This document shows positions 1-6,950 of a stretch of 64,000 nucleotides of DNA, in pieces (the first letter of the stretch is position 1; every line of letters begins with the position of its first letter). The DNA is taken from positions 53,144 through 117,143 of the forward strand of contig JAENYN010000006.1 in assembly GCA_016841765.1 (NCBI GenBank), written 5' to 3'. Under the pieces are notes generated by a model. It worked only from the letters and a program-made list of their open reading frames with translations, made no database searches and had not been told where the DNA came from. Source of the DNA: Guptibacillus hwajinpoensis. Lineage in GTDB: Bacteria; Bacillota; Bacilli; Bacillales; Bacillaceae_O. The translations under genes and the position numbers were made by a program.

Positions 1-67
1 TAATCTTGAGCTCATCCACAGCCTGGCGGTAAGGCGAAAGAAACCAATCCCACTCTTCACTTTCCAT
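1..67 (-). CDS. relQ: Small alarmone synthetase, N-terminal fragment (cut by window edge)
   Basis: Only the first 22 residues are inside the window. They read MESEEWDWFLSPYRQAVDEL and on, which matches the N-terminus of B. subtilis YjbM (RelQ/SasB), a single-domain cytosolic (p)ppGpp synthetase that makes alarmones from ATP and GDP/GTP. The ATG at 67 is preceded by a GGAGGG ribosome site. It lies 37 bp downstream of yjbL on the same strand, the B. subtilis order yjbL-yjbM. The catalytic domain is outside the window, so the call rests on the N-terminus and synteny. Confidence 0.8.
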   Translation of the reverse strand, partial: MESEEWDWFLSPYRQAVDELKI

Positions 68-104
68 GACAGCAATCCCTCCGCTTTGCGTCAATGTTGT
101 ACTC

Positions 105-476
105 TTAATTGCCGAAAACCTCCGTTACTTCCTGTTCCATTTCGTCTCCGTAATTGGCATTGCCGGAAATGTTTTCGACAAGCTCAGCCAGTTCAACATG
201 GAAATCATGAAGCTCAAGTTCGTTTTCACCCGACATGAGGACAACGGGAGTTTTGCTGTCAAATGCTTCCTTCAGCATCGGCCATGTCTTTTTCGGCAGG
301 CTTATGTATGTGAATTCATCACGATCTTCCAGGATATAAATGAAGGACAGTTGGTCGGAATCTGCAAGAACGCGTCTTCCGGCGGCCAATCCTTCCAGGT
401 TATGTTTGATTTCAGGCTTCAGAACCAGCCTGTCGTTATCAAATAGCGCTTCCTTCACTTCAATTCTCGTTCTCAT
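105..476 (-). CDS. yjbL: UPF0738 family protein YjbL
   Basis: A 123-residue soluble, acidic protein of unknown function. It carries the conserved stretches DSDQLSFIYILE (about residues 36-47), ELELHDFHVELAELVENI and GNANYGDEMEQEV near the C-terminus, which are characteristic of the B. subtilis YjbL family (UPF0738). The open frame extends upstream to 674, but the ATG at 476 is chosen because AAGGAGGA sits 7 bases before it and the longer frame would run through the divergent yjbK promoter. It probably forms a transcription unit with relQ. No transmembrane segment or known catalytic motif is visible. Confidence 0.85.
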   Translation of the reverse strand: MRTRIEVKEALFDNDRLVLKPEIKHNLEGLAAGRRVLADSDQLSFIYILEDRDEFTYISLPKKTWPMLKEAFDSKTPVVLMSGENELELHDFHVELAELVENISGNANYGDEMEQEVTEVFGN

Positions 477-544
477 GACAAAATCCTCCTTAAAAAACAT
501 CCGTACCCTTTTTAGTGTACCATAGAATATTCGCAAAATATAAA

Positions 545-573
545 TTGAGCGATTGATGGAATCATGAGATAAT
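545..573 (+). promoter_or_regulatory. Candidate sigma-A promoter for yjbK-cwlQ
   Basis: TTGAGC (545-550) and GATAAT (568-573) are separated by exactly 17 bases and lie 36 bp before the yjbK start codon. Three of the six bases at -35 and five of six at -10 are strong sigma-A positions. Seen in sequence; activity is inferred. Confidence 0.5.
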
Positions 574-609
574 AGGTAAGTCCAATATCTCCCAGAGGAG
601 GACTGGCTT

Positions 610-1215
610 ATGACACGTGAAGTTGAAATTGAATTTAAAAACCTGGTCCATAAAGACGAGTTTGAGCGGCTCAAGTCCGCTTTCCATATAAAACAATCGG
701 CTTTTCACCTTCAGATTAACCATTATTTTGACACCCCTTCCTTTTCAATAAAGGATAAAGGCGCCGCACTCAGAATCCGTGACAAAAACGGCTCCCTGAC
801 GCTTACGTTAAAACAGCCGCATCCGGATGGACTGCTTGAAACCCATCAAAAACTGGCACAGCACGAGGCTGAACAATTGCAAAATTCCGGGAAACTGCCG
901 GACGGGGAGGTAAAACAGGCGCTTCATTCTTTGAACGTTACGGTTGAACAGATCGAGCACCTCGGCAAACTGGCTACACTCCGTGCTGAAACGGAGTATA
1001 AAGGCGGAACGCTCGTGTTCGATGAAAGTACATACCTTGGGAAGACCGATTACGAAATCGAGTATGAAACCGATTCTGCCGCAAAGGGTGAAAAGGCCTT
1101 CCATGATTTGATGAAGCTGCACGGAATCCCGCTCCGGGCCACCCATAATAAAATCAGGCGCTTTTTTGATGAAAAACAGAAAGCTGAACAAACGGAGGAT
1201 GACCATGAGAACTGA
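610..1215 (+). CDS. yjbK: CYTH-domain protein YjbK
   Basis: A 201-residue cytosolic protein of the CYTH superfamily (CyaB/thiamine triphosphatase fold), whose members bind triphosphates with Mg or Mn inside a beta-barrel. The diagnostic ExExK motif is at residues 5-9 (EIEFK), followed by the basic and acidic strands [22 protein letters not shown] and DYEIEYET typical of the tunnel lining. The B. subtilis homologue is YjbK; its physiological substrate is not settled, though inorganic triphosphatase activity is typical of the family. The start has AGAGGAGG 9 bases upstream. The 3' end overlaps cwlQ by 11 bp, implying translational coupling. Confidence 0.88.
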   Translation: MTREVEIEFKNLVHKDEFERLKSAFHIKQSAFHLQINHYFDTPSFSIKDKGAALRIRDKNGSLTLTLKQPHPDGLLETHQKLAQHEAEQLQNSGKLPDGEVKQALHSLNVTVEQIEHLGKLATLRAETEYKGGTLVFDESTYLGKTDYEIEYETDSAAKGEKAFHDLMKLHGIPLRATHNKIRRFFDEKQKAEQTEDDHEN

Positions 1216-1816
1216 AACCTTGAAAGTGATGTTGGAACTGCAAGCTTTACGCGGCTTTTCAGCAAATGGATCCGGAACAGCTTCGGACAGCAGCACGCTT
1301 TTCACCGAGCTGCTGATGGAACAGCTGGCTTCCTTCACCGATACTGCCGGCTATTCAGCGCCCAAACAGGCAGTGCCGCTCATGCTGAAACCGGGGGTCA
1401 TCCCGCCGTTCCAGCCGCCGGCATCATCTTCAACTCCTGTAGAGCAAGTGGAGCAGCTGATCAGCCAGGCAGCAGCCAAATATGACCTTGATCCGAAACT
1501 GATCCGATCGGTGATCCAGGTCGAATCCAACTTTGATTCAAATGCACAAAGCGGCGCAGGAGCCGCCGGACTCATGCAATTGATGCCGGCGACTGCAAGA
1601 GGGCTCGGCGTCGACAATGTATTTGATCCGGCCCAGAACATAGAGGGCGGCGCCAAATACCTCCGCCAGATGCTCGACCGGTATGACGGTGATATCCCCC
1701 TTGCCCTTGCCGCCTATAATGCCGGCCCGGGGAACGTCAGCAAGTATAACGGAATCCCGCCGTTTAAAGAAACGGTCCATTACGTTCAAAAAGTGTCTTC
1801 CCTATATTATGCCTGA
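1205..1816 (+). CDS. cwlQ: Lytic transglycosylase / muramidase CwlQ (YjbJ)
   Basis: A 203-residue peptidoglycan hydrolase with an SLT (lysozyme-like) domain in its C-terminal half. The catalytic glutamate is in the QVESNF motif (about Glu107), followed by [13 protein letters not shown] and [10 protein letters not shown], the three hallmark blocks of family 1 transglycosylases. B. subtilis CwlQ (YjbJ) is reported to have both muramidase and lytic transglycosylase activity on glycan strands. There is no clear signal peptide, as in its homologues. The ATG at 1205 is chosen over 1199 because GGAGG lies 6 bases before it. A strong terminator follows the stop codon directly. Confidence 0.88.
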   Translation: MRTETLKVMLELQALRGFSANGSGTASDSSTLFTELLMEQLASFTDTAGYSAPKQAVPLMLKPGVIPPFQPPASSSTPVEQVEQLISQAAAKYDLDPKLIRSVIQVESNFDSNAQSGAGAAGLMQLMPATARGLGVDNVFDPAQNIEGGAKYLRQMLDRYDGDIPLALAAYNAGPGNVSKYNGIPPFKETVHYVQKVSSLYYA

Positions 1817-1844
1817 CCTGCCGTTCCAAACGGCAGGTTTTTTT
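1817..1844 (+). terminator. Rho-independent terminator after cwlQ
   Basis: A 7-bp GC-rich stem CCTGCCG/CGGCAGG with a 7-base loop is followed by seven T. It begins one base after the cwlQ stop codon. Confidence 0.9.
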
Positions 1845-1994
1845 CTGTATTCTGAAGCCCGGAGGCATTCCGGTCGAACTTCCAATTCCTGAATTTTGAG
1901 CCGTTCATCCCCCTTCTCCTGAATGCCCGTCTTTCCGCAAATCCCCTTCACCCTCGGCAGCGTCTTCCCCATATTTGAGAATTTCCCGTTATAT

Positions 1995-2039
1995 AAAGGG
2001 TTATTTTGGAAAATATATACACAAGACCAAATAATTGCA
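1995..2039. repeat. Conserved intergenic block, copy A
   Basis: This AT-rich block closely resembles 6386-6428 in the same orientation. The shared pattern is GGTTATTTT, then AAATATA, then ACCAA, then AATTGCA with similar spacing. Copy A precedes yjbI on the plus strand and copy B precedes pepF on the minus strand, so it is not a simple shared promoter. The rest of 1845-2243 holds a 40-bp palindrome and no supported gene. Confidence 0.45.
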
Positions 2040-2081
2040 TTCATTGCCGCTTTTCCACTAGAATACGAAGGAACTTAGATT

Positions 2082-2121
2082 TGCCTATGGTTGCCTGGCA
2101 ATTGCCAGGCAACCATAGGCA
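2082..2121. repeat. Perfect 40-bp palindrome
   Basis: Both 20-base halves are exact reverse complements with no loop. The central 20 bases, TGCCTGGCAATTGCCAGGCA, recur exactly at 41486-41505. It lies 120 bp before yjbI. It could be a REP-like element, an operator or a cruciform site; T-runs typical of a terminator are absent. Confidence 0.85.
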
Positions 2122-2243
2122 TAAGGTCCCGTACCCGTATAGAAAAAGAAGGAAGCCCTTTTCGAAACACAACATTTGCCCGGGGCGGGGCGCGTTGCTA
2201 AAATAAACTTACAAATTGTCTGTATTTAGAGGAGACTACTATT

Positions 2244-2642
2244 ATGAACCGAGAAAACCCCAATTTCAAAGCACCATTCGATATGATTGGCGGAGAACAA
2301 GTGATAGCGCGTCTCGTGGACGCTTTTTATAATCGTGTCGGAAGCCATCCCGATCTTATACCGATTTTTCCAGATGATCTGACTGAAACGGCCCGGAAAC
2401 AAAAACAATTCTTGACACAGTATCTTGGCGGGCCGGCACTGTATTCACAGGAACATGGCCATCCGATGCTGAGAGCCCGGCATAACCCGTTTGAAATCAC
2501 ACCGACAAGGGCCCGGGCCTGGCTTTCCTGCATGAGAGGCGCCATGGATGAAATCGGCCTTGAAGGCCCGCTGCGCGACGAATTTTATAACCGCCTTGTA
2601 CTGACTGCTCAACATATGATCAACACACCTGATAACGACTAG
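2244..2642 (+). CDS. yjbI: Group II truncated haemoglobin YjbI
   Basis: A 132-residue haem protein of the 2-on-2 (truncated) haemoglobin family. The proximal haem ligand is His80 in RARHNPF, and the B10 tyrosine is in VDAFYNRV (Tyr29). The motif ARAWLSCM carries the G-helix tryptophan of group II globins. Family members bind O2 or NO and are thought to protect against nitrosative or oxidative stress. AGAGGAG lies upstream of the ATG. It is followed 17 bp later by spxH, the same pairing as B. subtilis yjbI-yjbH, where YjbI has been proposed to protect YjbH from oxidative aggregation. Confidence 0.92.
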   Translation: MNRENPNFKAPFDMIGGEQVIARLVDAFYNRVGSHPDLIPIFPDDLTETARKQKQFLTQYLGGPALYSQEHGHPMLRARHNPFEITPTRARAWLSCMRGAMDEIGLEGPLRDEFYNRLVLTAQHMINTPDND

Positions 2643-2659
2643 CAGAAAGGAGGATAAGC

Positions 2660-3535
2660 ATGGACTTCCTGCAGACTGGACGGCGCAAGCACCCTTCTGC
2701 TTTTCACTATGACTTATTTCATAAACCGCTTGAGCTCTATGTTTTCATTGACCCATTATGCCCTGAGTGCTGGGCTCTTGAGCCGGTCATCAAAAAGCTT
2801 CAGATCGAATACGGCCGTTTTTTCACAATCCGGCATATTTTAAGCGGCAAACTGAGTTCATACAAAACAATCAAAAAGAAAAACCATATGAATCTTGCAG
2901 AGCGCTGGGAGCGGACAGCCAACCGGACAGGAATGTCATGCGACGGGGATATATGGCTTGAAAATCCGATTTCCACCCCATATACGGCCTCCATCGCTAT
3001 CAAAGCAGCGGAACTGCAAGGCAAGAAGCCGGGCCTCTTGTTTCTTAGAAAGCTCCAGGAAGAGCTCTTTCTTGAAAAAAGAAGCATCGACAGCGAGGAA
3101 ACGCTTTGTGATGTCGCTAAAAAAGCCAACCTGGACGTTGAAGAATTCAAGCGCGACCTCCAGTCTTCTGCCGCAGTCAAAGCGTTTCAATGTGACTTGA
3201 AGCTGACAGGCGAAATGGATATTCACGATATCCCGACGCTCGTCTTCTTCAACCATAACTTTGAGGATGAAGGACTGAAGGTGCCTGGAAACTATTCATA
3301 TGATGTATATGTCCACGTAATTGAAGAAATATTGCAGCGCAAAATAAAACCAAGTCCGCTGCCGAACATTGAACAATTCTTGAGTTATTTCCGTTTTGTA
3401 GCGACGAAAGAAATATCAGTTGTCTACAACCTGCCATGCAAAGAGGTCGAACGGATCATGAAAAAGCTGTTAATCAAACAAAAAGTGGAACGGGTTCCTG
3501 TCAAATACGGGACGTTCTGGCGCTATATTGATTAA
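2660..3535 (+). CDS. spxH: SpxH (YjbH), ClpXP adaptor for Spx proteolysis
   Basis: A 291-residue cytosolic DsbA-superfamily protein that delivers the regulator Spx to ClpXP for degradation. The N-terminal thioredoxin-like strand [14 protein letters not shown] contains the C34-x-x-C37 pair, and the helical insertion and C-terminal domain follow the YjbH pattern. AGGAGG lies 7 bases before the ATG. Its target spx is in this same window (43.4-43.8 kb), as in B. subtilis. It is co-oriented with yjbI and closed by a terminator at 3581. The family is redox-inactive as an oxidase in most studies, so the cysteines may sense stress instead. Confidence 0.93.
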   Translation: MDFLQTGRRKHPSAFHYDLFHKPLELYVFIDPLCPECWALEPVIKKLQIEYGRFFTIRHILSGKLSSYKTIKKKNHMNLAERWERTANRTGMSCDGDIWLENPISTPYTASIAIKAAELQGKKPGLLFLRKLQEELFLEKRSIDSEETLCDVAKKANLDVEEFKRDLQSSAAVKAFQCDLKLTGEMDIHDIPTLVFFNHNFEDEGLKVPGNYSYDVYVHVIEEILQRKIKPSPLPNIEQFLSYFRFVATKEISVVYNLPCKEVERIMKKLLIKQKVERVPVKYGTFWRYID

Positions 3536-3580
3536 AAATCAAGGGGAACCTGACTTACGGCTTCCTCTTTTTACCCAATA

Positions 3581-3611
3581 AAAAAACCGGGCACGGGGCC
3601 CGGTTTTTTTA
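3581..3611 (+). terminator. Terminator after yjbI-spxH
   Basis: The stem CCGGGC/GCCCGG with A-rich and T-rich flanks (AAAAAA...TTTTTTT) forms a canonical intrinsic terminator 46 bp after the spxH stop. Confidence 0.9.
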
Positions 3612-3678
3612 TTTGTCTCAGTCGACAAAGGGGGATGGGAGAAAGTTTTTCACGGTCAAACAAAGGGGTAATGTTTTA

Positions 3679-3702
3679 TGTGATTAACTTCACATCTATA
3701 AT
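3679..3702 (+). promoter_or_regulatory. FNR/CRP-type box next to a TATAAT element
   Basis: TGTGATTAACTTCACA (3679-3694) is a perfect TGTGA-N6-TCACA palindrome, the consensus recognised by Fnr in Bacillus. A TATAAT hexamer follows at 3697-3702. The palindrome overlaps the expected -35 region instead of being centred at -41.5, so repression or an alternative start is as likely as activation. The downstream gene is the small membrane protein at 3857. Confidence 0.45.
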
Positions 3703-3856
3703 ATATCAACTTGTTCAGTGTTTAACAAGAAGTTTGTTATACATTTCACAAAGCTGTCAAACTTCCTGCAGAGCACGTGCCAGAGCCTGTTCTTTTACGG
3801 CTGGTGCCTGCATATATAAGCAATATACTACTCTTTTAAAGAATGGGTGAATATCC

Positions 3857-4036
3857 ATGCAAGGATGGCTTATTATTGTATCGCTCGCTGCGTTTATCAT
3901 CTCCTTCTTTTATTACTTGCTTGCATTGATGAATATGGCGCAAATACTCGTTGCGGCACCAATTTTCTTTGTTACAATCATGCTGGCGATTGCTGCAATC
4001 ACGCAGCCGAACAGGTTTAGAGGATTCGGGCCGTGA
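3857..4036 (+). CDS. Small membrane protein, 59 residues, unknown function
   Basis: The protein starts MQGWLIIVSLAAFIISFF and contains two hydrophobic segments (about residues 4-23 and 31-49), ending in a polar tail that finishes RGFGP. It is predicted to be a two-helix membrane protein. The ribosome site is weak (GGGTGA 6 bases upstream). Support comes from the clean membrane-protein composition and from an intrinsic terminator overlapping the stop codon. An FNR-like palindrome lies upstream. I do not recognise the family. Confidence 0.6.
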   Translation: MQGWLIIVSLAAFIISFFYYLLALMNMAQILVAAPIFFVTIMLAIAAITQPNRFRGFGP

Positions 4037-4052
4037 GATGCGGCCTTTTTTT
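4029..4052 (+). terminator. Terminator overlapping the stop of the 59-aa gene
   Basis: Stem GGCCG/CGGCC (4029-4045) with a 7-base loop followed by seven T. Confidence 0.75.
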
Positions 4053-4069
4053 GTGTTGTGAAAAAAGGT

Positions 4070-4174
4070 AACTGGCCGGTTTTGAAAAATAAGTTTATCA
4101 CTTTGAAAGAAAAACCGGCCGTTTTAAAAGACAAACTTACTTTTTAAAGAAAAACCCACAGTTATTAAAAAACA
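4070..4174. repeat. Degenerate 21-bp-period tandem array, site 1
   Basis: Five consecutive 21-base units begin with A-rich ends and share a central TTT-AAA block. Units 1 and 3 share a CCGGCC-type core and resemble each other more than units 2 and 4, an alternating pattern. The inverted GGCCGGTTTT and AAAACCGGCC can also pair. No credible gene overlaps it. Confidence 0.5.
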
Positions 4175-4281
4175 AACAATCCTCTACGCTGTCTATCCAA
4201 ATATTTTAGTATCACTAGTTTCACCCAATTTTTCAGTAAACCGCCCATCCTCACTTCCCGGACAGCACCCCGCCGGTACAA

Positions 4282-4412
4282 AAGCGCAGGGCGCCCGCTT
4301 AGCGGCGTACGCATAAGCGGGGGGTACCTGCACCTTCTGGAGGGGATTACCGCTTATGGCGATAGCCGCTGGAGCCTGAAGCTGGACTCCCTTCTCGCTT
4401 TTTATCGACAAC
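4282..4412. repeat. Structured intergenic repeat, copy 1
   Basis: About 130 bp that align end to end with 6735-6875 in the same orientation. Shared landmarks are GTACGCATAAGCGG, then ACCGCTTATGGCGATAGCC, then GGAGCCTG and CTCCCTTCT. The first two blocks are inverted relative to each other (CATAAGCGG/CCGCTTATG) and could form a hairpin. It lies beyond the 3' end of pepF. A MITE or structured RNA are both possible. Confidence 0.7.
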
Positions 4413-4443
4413 ATAAAAATTGTATCATTTGCTTAACAAACCC

Positions 4444-4477
4444 AAAAACCGCATCCCCTTCCCGGGATGCGGTTTTT
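4444..4477 (-). terminator. Terminator after pepF (bidirectional shape)
   Basis: A 14-bp stem AAAAACCGCATCCC/GGGATGCGGTTTTT lies 5 bp beyond the pepF stop codon. Confidence 0.9.
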
Positions 4478-4481
4478 CTCA

Positions 4482-6299
4482 TTATTCATCAAGCAATTTT
4501 TCCATTTCCGTCAGTTTTTCCTCAAATACAGAGAGGGCCTCTTCGATCGGTTTGGCAGAGGTCATATCGACTCCGGCTTTTTTCAAGACTTCGATCGGAT
4601 AATCGGAGCTTCCGGCTTTCAGGAAGTCGAGGTAGCGGTCCACTGCCGGCTGGCCTTCTTCAAGGATTTGGTTGGAGAGGGCTGCCGCTGCACTGAAGCC
4701 TGTTGCATACTGGTATACATAGTAGTTGTAATAGAAATGCGGAATGCGGGCCCATTCGAGGCCGATTTCCTTATCAATGACAATGTCATCGCCAAAGTAC
4801 TTTTTGTTCAGTTCATAGTATTCTTTTTCAAGCACATCCGGTGTGAGCGCTTCGCCGTTTTGGACCATCTGATGGATTTTATGCTCGAATTCGGCAAACA
4901 TCGTCTGGCGGAAGACGGTGCCGCGGAAACCTTCCAGGTAATGGTTCAGCAAGTACAGCTTCTCTTTTTTATCATCGGTGTGCTCAAGCATGTAATCGTT
5001 GAGAAGCGCTTCGTTTGTAGTTGAAGCCACTTCAGCGACAAAGATTGAGTAATTGGCGTATGGATAAGGCTGCGTCTTCCTTGAATAGTAGCTGTGGACG
5101 GAATGGCCAAGCTCGTGGGCGAGCGTGAACAGGTTGTTGACGTTATCCTGCCAGTTCAATAAGATATACGGGTTTGTCCCATATGTTCCGGATGAATACG
5201 CTCCGCTGCGCTTGCCTTTGTTCTCTTCGACATCAATCCAGCGGTTTTCAAAGCCTTCCTTGAGGATATCCTGGTATTCGCTTCCAAGTGGTGCCAGGCC
5301 CTCGATCACGTTCTTTTTCGCTTCTTCGTACGGAATCTCCATTTTCACTTCCTTAACGAGCGGTGTATAGAGATCGTACATGTGCAGTTCATCAACTCCG
5401 AGAACTTTTTTACGGAGTTTGACATAGCGGTGTAGCAGATCCAGGTGGTCGTTTACAGTTCCGACGAGATTGTCATAGACGCTTTCCGGGATATTGTTGC
5501 TGTCCAGCGCTGCCTGGCGGGCCGTTTCATAATTACGGACCTGGGCATAGAAGTTGTCTTTCTTGATCGTGCCGCTCAATGTGCTGGCAAACGTATTTTT
5601 GAATTTTCCATACGTGTCATAAACCGCTTCAAACGCTTCTTTTCTTACACTCCGGTCGCTGCTTTCAAGGAAACGGATATAGCGGCCGTGGGTCACTTCC
5701 ACTTCCTCTCCGTTTTCATCCTTGACTGCAGGGAACTTAAGATCAGCATTGTTAAGCATGCCGAATGTATTGCTCGGGGCAGATGCCACTTCGGAAGCCT
5801 GGGCCAACAGCGCTTCTTCCTTTGCGCTCAGGACGTGCGGGCGCTGCCTCGTGATTTCATCGAGTGCCTTTTCATAAAGGCGCAGCTCTTCATTTTCTTT
5901 CAAAAACGACTTAAGCTTGTCTTCATCAATGCCCAATATTTCCGGCACCATGAAAGCAAGTGCACTGCCGACCTGCGTATATAAATTGGAAGCGCGGTCA
6001 TTCAGCCCCTGGTAGAATGAATTTGTCGTATCCTGGTCGTAGCGCATATGGGCATATGTATAAAGCTTGCCAAGCTTCATGCCGATCTCATCCTGCAACT
6101 TCAATGCCTGATACAGTGTATCTGCACTTTCTCCAAGCTTGCCTTCATATTCTTTTACTTTCGGAATGAGTTCCTTCGTCTCTTTGAATTGTTTTTCCCA
6201 TTCCTCGTCGCTTGCAAAAATATCTTCAAGCCTCCACGTCAGCTCTTCGGCAATCTCTTCGCGGGCTGGAAGTTCCTTCACTTTTGTTTCTTCTGCCAT
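4482..6299 (-). CDS. pepF: Oligoendopeptidase F (M3 metallopeptidase)
   Basis: A 605-residue cytosolic zinc peptidase that cleaves short oligopeptides, likely those imported by the Opp system. The zinc motif HELGH is at residues 395-399, and the M3 active-site surroundings (FTLAHELGHSVHSYYS, then ASTTNEALL) are intact. Length fits the family (about 600). The frame continues upstream to 6446, but the ATG at 6299 is chosen because GGAGGAGATCA precedes it and homologues start MAEE/MSEE. It is separated from coiA, its B. subtilis neighbour, by the 33-kb catabolic block. Confidence 0.95.
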   Translation of the reverse strand: MAEETKVKELPAREEIAEELTWRLEDIFASDEEWEKQFKETKELIPKVKEYEGKLGESADTLYQALKLQDEIGMKLGKLYTYAHMRYDQDTTNSFYQGLNDRASNLYTQVGSALAFMVPEILGIDEDKLKSFLKENEELRLYEKALDEITRQRPHVLSAKEEALLAQASEVASAPSNTFGMLNNADLKFPAVKDENGEEVEVTHGRYIRFLESSDRSVRKEAFEAVYDTYGKFKNTFASTLSGTIKKDNFYAQVRNYETARQAALDSNNIPESVYDNLVGTVNDHLDLLHRYVKLRKKVLGVDELHMYDLYTPLVKEVKMEIPYEEAKKNVIEGLAPLGSEYQDILKEGFENRWIDVEENKGKRSGAYSSGTYGTNPYILLNWQDNVNNLFTLAHELGHSVHSYYSRKTQPYPYANYSIFVAEVASTTNEALLNDYMLEHTDDKKEKLYLLNHYLEGFRGTVFRQTMFAEFEHKIHQMVQNGEALTPDVLEKEYYELNKKYFGDDIVIDKEIGLEWARIPHFYYNYYVYQYATGFSAAAALSNQILEEGQPAVDRYLDFLKAGSSDYPIEVLKKAGVDMTSAKPIEEALSVFEEKLTEMEKLLDE

Positions 6300-6385
6300 T
6301 TGATCTCCTCCATCATGAAAAAATAAAACGAAAGGCAATATCCACCATATCATAATTCGGTATTCCCTTCTTTCATTCCTGTTAA

Positions 6386-6428
6386 AAAGGTTATTTTTTC
6401 TAAATATACTGAAAAACCAACAATTGCA
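6386..6428. repeat. Conserved intergenic block, copy B
   Basis: See copy A at 1995-2039. On the minus strand this copy lies about 90-130 bp before the pepF start and could include its promoter region. The rest of 6300-6578 shows no supported gene. Confidence 0.45.
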
Positions 6429-6578
6429 CCTTTTTGACTTGTTCATTTGCTACTAGTGTTTTCACCGTCTGTAAAATCATGCACCGATTTTCCTTATGAA
6501 GAACAAAATATCGATACAGAAGCCTATTTCCCGTGCCTGTCATCCAAGAGGATTTAACATTCAAGGCACTGATCGGCT

Positions 6579-6683
6579 GTTACTGTCCAGTTTTCGCTTT
6601 TTACTGTCCAATTCACTGACTTTACTGTCCAGTTTTTGCATTTTACTGTCCAATTCACCAACTTTACTGTCCAAATCTCCTCT
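6579..6683. repeat. 21-bp tandem array, site 2 (TTTACTGTCCA units)
   Basis: Five units of exactly 21 bases, each starting with (T/G)TTACTGTCCA followed by a variable 10-base tail. Tails of units 1 and 3 are alike (GTTTT-type) and those of units 2 and 4 are alike (ATTCAC-type), giving an ABAB pattern. An in-frame reading gives a 7-residue peptide repeat, but the frame has no ribosome site and looks fortuitous. Confidence 0.85.
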
Positions 6684-6734
6684 CAACAATCTCCAAAGCC
6701 ATTGCCAATTAACTAAGCAGAAATTTTATGCTGG

Positions 6735-6875
6735 AAAGAGCGCCGGCTTAGCAGTGTACGCATAAGCGGGTGTGCCTACAGGAAGTGATTTTTCTTTCCG
6801 GAGGGAATCACCGCTTATGACGATAGCCATTGGCGCCTGGAACTGGATGACTCCCTTCTGGCTTTAGGTCCACAA
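6735..6875. repeat. Structured intergenic repeat, copy 2
   Basis: The second copy of the element at 4282-4412, same orientation, with a small insertion in the loop between CATAAGCGG and CCGCTTATG. It lies between the 21-bp array and the terminator of the liv-type operon, at the left boundary of the inserted catabolic block. Confidence 0.7.
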
Positions 6876-6880
6876 CGCAC

Positions 6881-6916
6881 AAAAACTGCCTGCTCCGAAT
6901 TCAATCGGAACAGGCA
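6881..6916 (-). terminator. Terminator of the liv-type operon
   Basis: CTGCCTG and CAGGCAG arms extended by TCCGA/TCGGA form a 13-bp stem with one mismatch. On the minus strand the stem is followed by five T, 34 bp after the substrate-binding protein gene. Confidence 0.9.
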
Positions 6917-6950
6917 GCAAAGCACCCAATTTATGCGTCTATTTTTTTAA

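Noticed and set aside
477..674. Upstream extension of yjbL
   Set aside because: It would run across the divergent yjbK promoter, has no ribosome site, and the extra residues do not fit the UPF0738 family.
4467..5024. Plus-strand frame of 185 residues opposite pepF
   Set aside because: It lies entirely antisense to the conserved pepF gene and has a shadow-like composition.
4070..6683. CRISPR-like repeats
   Set aside because: Units are 21 bp with no separate spacers, are degenerate, and no cas genes are present.
6496..6765. Open frame with 7-residue repeats (LLSSFRF/LLSNSLT)
   Set aside because: The peptide repeat is a by-product of the 21-bp DNA array; there is no ribosome site and the frame runs into the structured repeat.
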